Part shown: piece after piece, positions 54,528-62,745 of the stretch | Layout of the letters: every line of letters starts with the position of its first letter | Position numbering within the stretch: position 1 is the first letter of the stretch | Assembly: GCA_020633655.1 (NCBI GenBank) | Contig: JACKDF010000006.1 | Coordinates: forward strand, 186,001 to 250,000 | DNA: 64,000 nt | Source: Deferribacteres bacterium | GTDB lineage: Bacteria > Zhuqueibacterota > Zhuqueibacteria > Zhuqueibacterales > Geothermadaptataceae | Reading direction: 5' to 3' | Position numbers and translations under genes: made by a program | Notes under the pieces: model-generated | What the model was told of the DNA's origin: nothing | Databases searched by the model: none | Seen by the model: the letters and a program-made list of their open reading frames with translations, nothing else

Positions 54528-57500
54528 ATGTTCAAACCACGAAACCTCATATTCCTTCTCAGCTTATTTTCCACTGTTTCTTTCTCCCAAACCCAACCCC
54601 TTCTCCTTCATCCATCCATCAACAAAGACGGCTCAAAAATCGCCTTTTCCTACCAGGGCGATATCTGGACGGTCTCCTCTGAGGGCGGCCGGGCCGAGCG
54701 GTTGACCGAGCACGAGGGTATCGAAACGGCCAGTGTGTGGAGCCCGAGCGAGGATAAAATTGCCTTTAACAGCGAGCGCTTTGGCAACTCCGATGTTTAT
54801 GTTGTGGATGCACAAGGCGGCATTCCGGTACGGCTCACCTACCACTCCACTGGCGACGATGTGCGCTCCTGGGCCAAAAGCGGGAAAATCTATTTTACTA
54901 CAAATAGAAATTACCGCTCGCTGGAATGGACACCGGAAATTTACACAGCTTCCCCCGACGGTGGCACGCCGGAAAGAGTGCTCGATGCCTTCGGATATGA
55001 TCCGGCGGAATCCCCGGACGGCCGCTTTATTGCCTTCGTGCGCGGCGACTGCCGCCTTCCCCGGGAAGAATACCATGGCGCTGCCAACCGCGATATCTGG
55101 CTTTATGACAAAAAGAACAAAACCTACACACAGCTCACAAAGGCGGATGTCAATGATTTCTCCCCCGAATGGGGAGGCGAACGCACGCTGTTTTTTATCA
55201 GTGCCGCTTCGGGAAAATACAATATTCATAAAATATCCCTCGATGCCGATGGTGGAAAATTGAATGAAACGCCCGTCACGACCTTCAAAGACAACGGCGT
55301 TCGCAATTTCAGAATCAGCGCGGACGGTACCAAAATCGTATTTGAACGGGATATGAATCTTTACACCATCAATCCCGAGGGCAGCAATCTCAATAAACTC
55401 GTCATCGATGTGACTTCTGACTACAAGCTCGATCCCTACAAATGGGAAACACTCACCTCGAATGCCTCGTCGTTTGCCCTTTCCCCCAACGGGAAATACA
55501 GTGCCCTGGCTGTCCGCGGCGATATTTTTGTCACCGAAAACAACAAGGACAAAAAGCTTACTATCAACCTGACCAAAAGTCCGTCGCGGGAGGAAAATCC
55601 CCAGTGGATCAATGACTCAACGCTGGTGTTTATCTCCGATGAAGCGGGACAGTTTGATATTTATGCGGTGTCCTCCTCCGACAGCAAGCAAACGAATCTC
55701 TTCAAAAGTTTAAAACATAAAATCGAACGCCTCACGAAAACAGAAGCGGAAGAATCCGCATTAACTGTATCACCGGACGGAAAAAGAATTGCATTTTTAC
55801 GAGGCAAAGGGCAATTCATAACCGCGCAGATCGATCAAAATGGAAAGATGTCCAACGAACGAATTTTATCCGATGACTGGGCGCCACCGGAAGGCGTGAG
55901 CTGGAGCCCCGATTCCAAATGGCTCGCTTATTCCAAAGCCGATCTCTACTTCAACGACGAAATTTTCATTCAAAACGCCGACAGCAGCGGCGCGGCGGTC
56001 AACATCAGCATGCACCCCCGCTCGGATTCACAGCCGTTTTGGAGTGCCGACGGTTCGAAGCTGGGATTCGTTTCGGAACGCAACAACCGTGATGCAGACA
56101 TCTGGTTTGTCTGGTTGAAAAAAACAGATTGGGAAAAAACGCAGCAAGATTGGGAAGAATTCGAAAGGCCAAAAGAAAAGAAGGATAAAAAAGATTCCAC
56201 AAAAGTGGTCGAAGTCACAATCGATTTTGTCGACATTTACAAACGTCTGGTTCAGGTCACCTCCATGCCCGGTGACGAGCGCAATGTGGTCCTGTCCGCT
56301 GACGGCGAAACATTTTATTTTACGGCACCTTATTCTTCCGGCAAAGCGAAAAAGCTGGATCATGCCCTCTACAGCATCAAATGGGATGGCAAGGACTTCG
56401 AATCCATCATAAAAGGTGGCGAAGCTTATTACGCGTTAGCGCCGGACAAAAACGTGAAGAATCTTTATTTCTTCAAAGGCAAGGGTGCCTTGGCAAAAGT
56501 CGATCTCGACAAGAAAAAAGAAGATGGGCTGTCTTACGCCGCTAAAATGCAGATCGATTTCACCAAAGAGCGCGAACAGATTTTCGAGGAATCCTGGCGC
56601 ATGCTACGCGATCATTTCTATGATCCCGGTTATAACGGACACGACTGGGAGGCCATCAAGAAAACCTACAAACCCTGGGTTATGGCGGCCTCCACCAGCC
56701 GCGATTTCCGCTACATGTTCAATTTCATGCTCGGACAGATTAACGCCAGCCACATGGGCATGTACGGCAGCGATCGCGAGGAAACTCAGAAAGAAGCGAC
56801 GGGATTGCTCGGCATCGAAATTGAAAATGCCGGCGAGGGTGTCCGTGTTGTGCGCGTCGTTCCGGAAAGCCCGGCAGATAAGAAAGAATCCAAACTTGTC
56901 ATCGGCGATATCATTACAAAAGTGAATGGTGAGCCTTTGGAGAGACATGTGAATTTTTACGCAATGTTTGCCCAAACCGCTGAGGAGCGAGTATTGCTGG
57001 AGGTGAAATCAACCAATGGAAAAACGCGGGAAGTCATTATCCGACCAGTGGGAAATATTCGAAATTTACTGTACAACGAATGGGTGATGGACAGAAAAAA
57101 ACTGACGCAACAGTACTCCAATGGCCGTCTCGGTTACATCCATATTCGGGCGATGGGTTGGGAGGGTTTTGAGGAATTTGAAAGGGAACTGACGATAGCC
57201 GGTTACGGGAAAGAAGGCATCGTTGTGGACGTGCGCTACAACGGCGGCGGCTGGACGACGGATTTTCTCATGACGGTGTTGAATTACAAGCAGCACGCCT
57301 ACACTATTCCCCGCGGCGCAACCAGCGATCTTGCAAAGAACCATCAGAAATTTTCAGCTTATTATCCGCTCGGTGAACGGCTGCCGTATTCGGCGTGGAT
57401 TAAACCAAGCATCGCGCTCTGCAACGAAAACAGCTATTCGAACGCAGAAATTTTTTCACATGCGTACAAAACGTTGGGCATAGGCAAGCTCGTTGGTAAA

Positions 57501-57725
57501 CCCACTTTCGGCGCAGTGATCTCCACGAGCGGCAGAGGCATGGTCGACGGAACCTATGTACGTATGCCATTCCGGGGCTGGTATGTGAAGAAAACCGGCA
57601 ATGATATGGAAGATGAAGCAGCGACACCGGATTTTATTGTCGACAACGCTCCCGACTACCGTGCCAAAGGCAGTGACGCGCAATTGAAAAAAGCAGTTGA
57701 GGAATTGCTGAAACAATTGCAGTAA
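54528..57725 (+). CDS. Tricorn-like S41 family protease, exported
   Basis: Large peptidase of 1066 residues with a signal peptide (NLIFLLSLFSTVSFSQ). Two beta-propeller-like sections of PD40/WD40 repeats (about 25-650, many copies of SPDGKRIAF and SADGTKIVF type) precede a tricorn C1 helical part, a PDZ domain (about 755-840, LGIEIENAGEGVRVVRV and IGDIITKVNGEP) and the S41 catalytic domain. The nucleophile is S971 in NENSYSNAEIF, with GIVVDVRYNGGG and HIRAMGW before it. Tricorn proteases trim peptides released by larger proteases. ATG 54528 has AGGAG at ideal distance, better than ATG 54525. Confidence 0.93.
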   Translation: MFKPRNLIFLLSLFSTVSFSQTQPLLLHPSINKDGSKIAFSYQGDIWTVSSEGGRAERLTEHEGIETASVWSPSEDKIAFNSERFGNSDVYVVDAQGGIPVRLTYHSTGDDVRSWAKSGKIYFTTNRNYRSLEWTPEIYTASPDGGTPERVLDAFGYDPAESPDGRFIAFVRGDCRLPREEYHGAANRDIWLYDKKNKTYTQLTKADVNDFSPEWGGERTLFFISAASGKYNIHKISLDADGGKLNETPVTTFKDNGVRNFRISADGTKIVFERDMNLYTINPEGSNLNKLVIDVTSDYKLDPYKWETLTSNASSFALSPNGKYSALAVRGDIFVTENNKDKKLTINLTKSPSREENPQWINDSTLVFISDEAGQFDIYAVSSSDSKQTNLFKSLKHKIERLTKTEAEESALTVSPDGKRIAFLRGKGQFITAQIDQNGKMSNERILSDDWAPPEGVSWSPDSKWLAYSKADLYFNDEIFIQNADSSGAAVNISMHPRSDSQPFWSADGSKLGFVSERNNRDADIWFVWLKKTDWEKTQQDWEEFERPKEKKDKKDSTKVVEVTIDFVDIYKRLVQVTSMPGDERNVVLSADGETFYFTAPYSSGKAKKLDHALYSIKWDGKDFESIIKGGEAYYALAPDKNVKNLYFFKGKGALAKVDLDKKKEDGLSYAAKMQIDFTKEREQIFEESWRMLRDHFYDPGYNGHDWEAIKKTYKPWVMAASTSRDFRYMFNFMLGQINASHMGMYGSDREETQKEATGLLGIEIENAGEGVRVVRVVPESPADKKESKLVIGDIITKVNGEPLERHVNFYAMFAQTAEERVLLEVKSTNGKTREVIIRPVGNIRNLLYNEWVMDRKKLTQQYSNGRLGYIHIRAMGWEGFEEFERELTIAGYGKEGIVVDVRYNGGGWTTDFLMTVLNYKQHAYTIPRGATSDLAKNHQKFSAYYPLGERLPYSAWIKPSIALCNENSYSNAEIFSHAYKTLGIGKLVGKPTFGAVISTSGRGMVDGTYVRMPFRGWYVKKTGNDMEDEAATPDFIVDNAPDYRAKGSDAQLKKAVEELLKQLQ

Positions 57726-57755
57726 AAAGAGTGTTTGTTGGTACGTGGTACATCA

Positions 57756-57835
57756 AAGTGCGATGCACTTGGCGCCACAGCGAAAGAGATCGCTAATGAC
57801 AAATTCAAATGAAGTACGTAAAGTGCGTCGCACTT
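57756..57835. repeat. Pair of AAGTGC-NNN-GCACTT hairpins
   Basis: AAGTGCGATGCACTT (57756-57770) and AAGTGCGTCGCACTT (57821-57835) are two copies of one small palindrome 50 bases apart. The second is followed by CTTTATAAAAA and may terminate the tricorn-like transcript. Confidence 0.6.
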
Positions 57836-57868
57836 CTTTATAAAAATACATTGTCATGAAAGCAGACT

Positions 57869-57924
57869 ACAAGGGACTGTGTTACGAGCATCATTTTTTT
57901 GAATTGTATAGCCCTGTCCCTTGT
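57869..57924. promoter_or_regulatory. Inverted repeat upstream of the dienelactone hydrolase gene
   Basis: ACAAGGGAC (57869-57877) and GTCCCTTGT (57916-57924), perfect nine-base arms 38 bases apart, 22 bases before the start codon. This could be an operator or a leader hairpin; no family of regulator is implied. Confidence 0.4.
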
Positions 57925-57946
57925 GGGCACTAATCAGGAGAAAAAG

Positions 57947-58828
57947 ATGAAAAAAGAAAATATCAGTTCGGAAATTTATAATCTCTATGATGAATATTGC
58001 CATACACAGATGTCACGGCGGGAATTTTTATCGCGGGCATCAACGATAACCGTTGTCGGTGGGTCAGGTCTCGCCATGGCGCAGGCGCTGTTACCGCGTT
58101 ATGCCGAAGCGCAAACCATCAAGTTTACCGACGAGCGGATCAAACCGAAGTACATCGAATATGATTCACCGGGTGGTACCTCCGGCACGATGGGTGGTTA
58201 TCTCGTAACGCCAACCAGCGATGGCCCTTTTCCAGCAGTCATTGTGGTTCATGAGAACCGGGGACTGAATCCCTACATCGAAGATGTCGCGCGGCGACTG
58301 GGTGTAGAAGGTTTTCTTGCCCTCGCCCCCGACGGGCTTTTCCCGGTGGGAGGTTACCCCGGCAACGATGACGACGGCAAAGTGCTGCAACAGTCCCTCG
58401 ATCCCAATAAATTATTTACTGATATGCTCAACAGCGCTCACTATGTTAAGAACCATAAGGCGTCGACTGGAAAATTAGGTGCTGTCGGATTCTGTTATGG
58501 CGGTGGTGTGGTCAATCAGTTAGCTGTTACCATGGGTGCCGATTTGAATGCGGGTGTGCCATTTTACGGCCGTGCTGCTGATACAGAGGATGTGCCAAAA
58601 ATTCAAGCCCCACTGATGATTCAATACGCTGAAGATGATCCGCGCGTCAATGCCATGCGCGAAGGATATGAAAAGGCGCTGAAAGTAAATAACAAAAATT
58701 ATGTGATGTATTCCTACGAAGGGACGCGCCACGGATTTCACAACAATTCAACACCGCGATACAACGAAAAGCAGGCAAAAATCGCCTGGGAGCGGACGAT
58801 TGCGTTTTTTAAAGAGCATCTTGGTTGA
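57947..58828 (+). CDS. Dienelactone hydrolase family protein, Tat-exported
   Basis: Alpha/beta-hydrolase of the dienelactone hydrolase family, 293 residues. A twin-arginine signal (SRREFLSRAST, then a hydrophobic stretch to about residue 50) is preceded by a 20-residue cytoplasmic lead. The triad is seen as Cys in GFCYGGG, Asp in YAEDDPRVN and His in GTRHGFHNN. The Cys nucleophile is characteristic of dienelactone hydrolases, which open lactone rings in aromatic degradation, but many exported members have unknown substrates. AGGAG lies six bases before ATG 57947. Confidence 0.92.
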   Translation: MKKENISSEIYNLYDEYCHTQMSRREFLSRASTITVVGGSGLAMAQALLPRYAEAQTIKFTDERIKPKYIEYDSPGGTSGTMGGYLVTPTSDGPFPAVIVVHENRGLNPYIEDVARRLGVEGFLALAPDGLFPVGGYPGNDDDGKVLQQSLDPNKLFTDMLNSAHYVKNHKASTGKLGAVGFCYGGGVVNQLAVTMGADLNAGVPFYGRAADTEDVPKIQAPLMIQYAEDDPRVNAMREGYEKALKVNNKNYVMYSYEGTRHGFHNNSTPRYNEKQAKIAWERTIAFFKEHLG

Positions 58829-58940
58829 ATGAAGAGATGTGCAAATTAATTGTAAAAAAACTTACGCGGCGGGAAACAATTTGAAATTCCAAGAATGATT
58901 TTTATCTTCAGGGGAAAATAAATCACCTCGGAGCTAAATA

Positions 58941-59240
58941 ATGGTAGGATTAAAAGTTCCTAGCGAGCAAATTGAAAACTTTTGTAAGAGATATCAAATT
59001 ACTGAATTCGCGTTATTTGGATCAATACTCCGAGACGAATTTAATCACGAAAGTGATGTCGACGTCTTGGTTATTTTTGCGTCTGAAGCACATCCGAGTT
59101 TGTTTGATTTGGCAATTATGCGTGACGAATTAGCTAAACTATTGAACCGTGATGTAGATTTAGTAGAAAAAAGTGCACTCCGTAATCCGTTTCGTAAATC
59201 CCATATATTGAACAATATGGAAGTCGTGTATGCAGCCTAG
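58941..59240 (+). CDS. mntA: MNT-type nucleotidyltransferase antitoxin (MntA-like)
   Basis: Minimal nucleotidyltransferase of 99 residues, the antitoxin half of a HEPN-MNT pair. The family signature G27-S28 then D39-x-D41 (FGSILRDEFNHESDVDVLV) and a third acidic position in RDVDLVEK are intact. In the studied MntA-HepT system the MNT protein adds AMP to the HEPN toxin and silences it. GGAG precedes ATG 58941. The stop codon overlaps the start of the HEPN gene by 11 bases, a tightly coupled arrangement. Confidence 0.9.
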   Translation: MVGLKVPSEQIENFCKRYQITEFALFGSILRDEFNHESDVDVLVIFASEAHPSLFDLAIMRDELAKLLNRDVDLVEKSALRNPFRKSHILNNMEVVYAA

Positions 59241-59577
59241 TGAACGCGATGCCGCGTATCTTTGGGACATGATTGATGCTGGAAAGGATATTCTTGATTT
59301 TATTCAAGATATAGAATATTTCCAGTTCGAGCGAAACAAGATGTTGCGCTATGCCGTTGAAAGATAAATTTTAGTCATCGGGGAAGCTGCAAAAAATGTT
59401 TCTGAAGGTTTTCAAAATTCCCATCCCGAAATTCCCTGGAAAGGCATAATTGGTCAACGCAATGTTTTGGCGCATGATTATGGCGAAATTCTCGTTGAAC
59501 GAATCTGGCTTGCTTCAAAAGAAAAGATTCCAGAACTTGTTGCACAATTGGAAAAACTAATTCCATACTTTCCCTAA
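59230..59577 (+). pseudogene. hepT: HEPN (DUF86/HepT-like) toxin gene interrupted by an in-frame stop
   Basis: Reads as a 115-residue HEPN-domain ribonuclease toxin except for one TAA codon at 59365-59367 (codon 46). The frame continues unbroken on both sides: MQPSERDAAYLWDMIDAGK before, and ILVIGEAAKNVSEGF after it. The RNase and AMPylation motif R-x4-H-x-Y (QRNVLAHDY, about 59458-59481) is intact. A single base change of T to C or A would restore Gln or Lys, as is usual in the AVER-x-L-x-IGEA context of this family. So the toxin seems recently inactivated, or the stop is a sequencing error, or it is read through. Confidence 0.88.
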
Positions 59578-59616
59578 CCGTACAAAAATATTGTTCTGAA
59601 TTTATCATGCAATATG

Positions 59617-62388
59617 CTACTCCCCATCCACCACACAACGAAAGCCAACTGTCGCATTGCGCTCAAATCCTGGTGACAGCATGAGCAGCATTTGTTGTTT
59701 GTGCAGAGGTTGTGGACCGCCCTCGACATACCACCAGCTTGAAGTGGGTTTAAAATAACTGCCACCTTTGAGAATGATAAAATTATAACTGCCATTTTCG
59801 TAAATGTCGCTAGTCAGTTGCCAGACATTGCCCACCAAATCCGCAACGCCGAATTGATTCTCTCCCGTTGGAAACTCATCCACTGAGGTTAAATATCCTA
59901 GCGCATTGTTGCAGCGCGTCGAGTCAAAACTGGCACCCCACGGCCAGTTGTTACCGGTTGTACCTTGTGCCGCGTATTGCCATTCGATCTGCGTCGGCAG
60001 TCTTTTCCCCGTCCAATTTGCATAAGCTTCGGCATCCTCAAGACTGACATAGGTCACAGGCTGATTTTCGATTTTTTGCCAGGCTGATTCCAGTTTCCAG
60101 TGCTTGAGAAAATTCGCCGTGTCCTTCGGCGCGTAGCTTGTTTTTTGGATGAATTTCCTGAATTCACCGTTGGTGACCGGATATTTATCAATAAAAAACC
60201 GTTTCATTTTCATTTTGCGTGGTTCAGAAAAATCGGGATAGGGAATAAAACTGGCGCTTTGCGTTGCTGTGAATGAATAAGCGCCTGCGGGAATTTCCAC
60301 CATTCCCTGCGGTGCGCGATTCGCTGGTTTCGTCCTCCCTTTTTTGCTGATCAGTCGCGGCGATCCGGGCTGTAACGTTAGAATATTTTCATCAAGCAAT
60401 TCATCGCCTTCAAAGAGCTGCACGACGAATTTGCCTTCGGTCAGATCAAAAGTATCAGAGAGTTTTATTCGGTGAGAACCCGACGAAAAAGTTGCCGGAT
60501 TATTCTGGTAACTCGGTGCCCCCACCCAGAGCCTGATTTCGCTCCCAGTTTCAGCTTGAACAAACAATGAATCGTCGATCAGCCTCGTATGCAATAGGCG
60601 TGGCAGGACTGCAAGGCAGCCTGCATTTCCTTCCCTACGTGTGCCCAGCCAGACCTTGTTGAAAGCATCGATACACCCCGGCAACATAGATTTTCCGGAA
60701 CTGGAATCTACGCTGATTTCCTCGTGTGCAAGCAGGTCGACGTAGTGAACATCGGGCTTTTTTGCGATGGAAATGATGGGAGCCGCAAAACCTTCCGGTC
60801 GCAGACTGTAGATAGTGTAAAGCGTTTTTTCCAACGAAGGCCAGCAATTCACCCAGATGCTATCCACAGCTGCATCGATGAGGGGTGTCCAATTCTGACT
60901 GGTGAATACTAAGCTGTTCTCCCGTTGTATTCTTGCAAGTCTCCCCATGTAAAGAAATTCAGCTTCCATCCAATCCGGCCGCCCGGGTGCAAAAGAGTTG
61001 ATTTCATTACCGTAGCCATTGAAAAACGAAAGCGCCAGTTCACGATGCAAACGCCCCTGGCTCAATTGCAAAACCCGGAAAATAGCAAAATCCGGTTTAA
61101 TGAGCTTGTTCAGATTCAATACTGGCTGCTGGTAAATAGCATCGTGTACCCGGCCGGCAACGATGCCGGGCATATCTTTGGGAATCGCCATACCTTCGCT
61201 GTACATGATGACACCCGGTTTCACATTGTCGGCTGCCTGCTGGAATTTCAGGCTCGAACTGCCACGCGTATCGAGGACAACACCGTCTGCGTCGGTGGCG
61301 GCAATCAATTCTGAAAGTGCGGCATAGTGATCTTCGGTGCGCGTGCTTTCATCCCAGGGGTTGTAGCAGATGAAAAAATGTGTGCTGTCGTTTTTGGCTT
61401 TTTGCATTTCTCTTCTGAGGCCATGCAAACCGCCGGGCAAGTCACTGAAAAGATCGAACTGGTTGCGTTCGTCAAGACCAAGTGTGGGCCAGGTAGGCCA
61501 GAGACCGTAGACATCGTAGCCGCCGAACAGGCGATTTCCCTCCGCAAGAAAATTATCCAGTGTAAAAACGCCTTTATTGCGATCGTAAAATTGGTGATCC
61601 CAGGCAAATTGCAGCGCGATGATGTATTTGTGGCGAATCCACTGCAAATCCTTGCGTTCAAACAGCGCGTTGTCAAAATCTGTTAAATCGTGGAGAAAAT
61701 GCTTTTGAAACATCCTCTTCAGGCCGTTTTGCCATTCCCCGGAAAAAACATCCAGGTATAAATTATAACTCACCGAACCACCTGGTTCGATAATTGTCCA
61801 GTAGCGTTTGCGCTCGGCATGTTCCCAACCGGTCCGCCTTGCGATAGCACAGAGGGAAGTTCCACCCGGCACTTCCACGGACGCGTAACCCATTTCCCAG
61901 GCATTATCCGGCAGAATGACACTGACTGGCATGCGCCCGGGACAAAAAAGGAAGGCACGTGCTAAAGCCCAGGACCCGCTGCCAGTAATGTACGTTTTAT
62001 CCTTCGACTGCCCGAATGGGACAACATTTTCGAGCTTGATATTATGCCCACTGATGTTAGTAAAGTGAATCTGAAATTGTGTACGATTTTCCGCTGATGC
62101 ATCTGCTGTAATTCGACATGAAATCCCCGGGTTGAGGAGAAATGAAGAATCCTGACGGATGGTGGTTGCGGTGAAAGTTGCAAGCATGGTGTCATTGAGA
62201 ACAACAGAGAATAACGGTAACGGTTTCCGAACACTGATTTCGGAGCCATTCAGGGTCACCGATTCTATCGTCACTCCTTGTTGTGATGTAAAATTGAGGT
62301 GTACAGCATCGAAAGTTTGCGAATAGGCTGTTAATTGCAGCCATAGCACCAGTGTAAGTAGGGGGATTGCCTTTGCTCTTATCAACAT
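59617..62388 (-). CDS. Exported TIM-barrel-like protein fused to a SUMF1/FGE domain
   Basis: Secreted protein of 923 residues. After a signal peptide (AIPLLTLVLWLQLTAYSQ) come beta-sandwich-like segments and a glycoside-hydrolase-like section (about 230-520) with YDVYGLWPTWPTLGLDER, FFICYNPWDES, DADGVVLDTRGS and GRPDWMEAEFLYMGR. The last ~240 residues are a SUMF1 (formylglycine-generating-enzyme-like) domain: FFIDKYPVTNGEFRKF, RLPTQIEWQYAAQG, FGVADLVGNVWQL, ILKGGSYF and TVGFRCVVD. Only the final Cys is seen in the catalytic region, so formylglycine formation is unlikely and a binding role is more probable. I do not know this domain combination. It converges on the hepT remnant. Confidence 0.8.
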   Translation of the reverse strand: MLIRAKAIPLLTLVLWLQLTAYSQTFDAVHLNFTSQQGVTIESVTLNGSEISVRKPLPLFSVVLNDTMLATFTATTIRQDSSFLLNPGISCRITADASAENRTQFQIHFTNISGHNIKLENVVPFGQSKDKTYITGSGSWALARAFLFCPGRMPVSVILPDNAWEMGYASVEVPGGTSLCAIARRTGWEHAERKRYWTIIEPGGSVSYNLYLDVFSGEWQNGLKRMFQKHFLHDLTDFDNALFERKDLQWIRHKYIIALQFAWDHQFYDRNKGVFTLDNFLAEGNRLFGGYDVYGLWPTWPTLGLDERNQFDLFSDLPGGLHGLRREMQKAKNDSTHFFICYNPWDESTRTEDHYAALSELIAATDADGVVLDTRGSSSLKFQQAADNVKPGVIMYSEGMAIPKDMPGIVAGRVHDAIYQQPVLNLNKLIKPDFAIFRVLQLSQGRLHRELALSFFNGYGNEINSFAPGRPDWMEAEFLYMGRLARIQRENSLVFTSQNWTPLIDAAVDSIWVNCWPSLEKTLYTIYSLRPEGFAAPIISIAKKPDVHYVDLLAHEEISVDSSSGKSMLPGCIDAFNKVWLGTRREGNAGCLAVLPRLLHTRLIDDSLFVQAETGSEIRLWVGAPSYQNNPATFSSGSHRIKLSDTFDLTEGKFVVQLFEGDELLDENILTLQPGSPRLISKKGRTKPANRAPQGMVEIPAGAYSFTATQSASFIPYPDFSEPRKMKMKRFFIDKYPVTNGEFRKFIQKTSYAPKDTANFLKHWKLESAWQKIENQPVTYVSLEDAEAYANWTGKRLPTQIEWQYAAQGTTGNNWPWGASFDSTRCNNALGYLTSVDEFPTGENQFGVADLVGNVWQLTSDIYENGSYNFIILKGGSYFKPTSSWWYVEGGPQPLHKQQMLLMLSPGFERNATVGFRCVVDGE

Positions 62389-62745
62389 GACTACACCTTC
62401 ACTTGAATTTTAAGTTGTGTTTCTATCACGCCACTCCGCAGGGGGTGCTGAGAAAAAATGCGATTTAGCTTTGATGCGAATGCTGTTATCCTGGATTAAT
62501 TAAATCTGTAGAAGAAATGAAGCAAGCTAAAACTATATTTTTTTCGTGTGGTTAGCGAATTTCGCGGTTAAACAAAACAATTCCACACTTTTCCATTCTG
62601 AAACGCCATTTTCTTGAATTTACCAAATCTGGAAAATTTTGTTTTCTAATTTCAGCCTGCTCACCTCGATTTTTTATTGGCAATAAAATTGCATTTAGCG
62701 CGATCCCTTGAAAATTTTTAAATGAATTCTTCAACTGAGATTAAA
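62389..62745. other. Divergent promoter region
   Basis: Gap of 357 bases between the SUMF1-fusion gene (minus) and the partial membrane protein (plus). It holds an ATTTCGCGGTTAAA-type stretch similar to 40755-40770. No gene or strong hairpin is visible. Confidence 0.4.

Noticed and set aside
58941..62388. Defence island spanning the MntA-HepT pair and the SUMF1 fusion
   Set aside because: The SUMF1 protein is exported and glycosidase-like, transcribed convergently, and shows no defence-type domain; the toxin-antitoxin pair stands alone.
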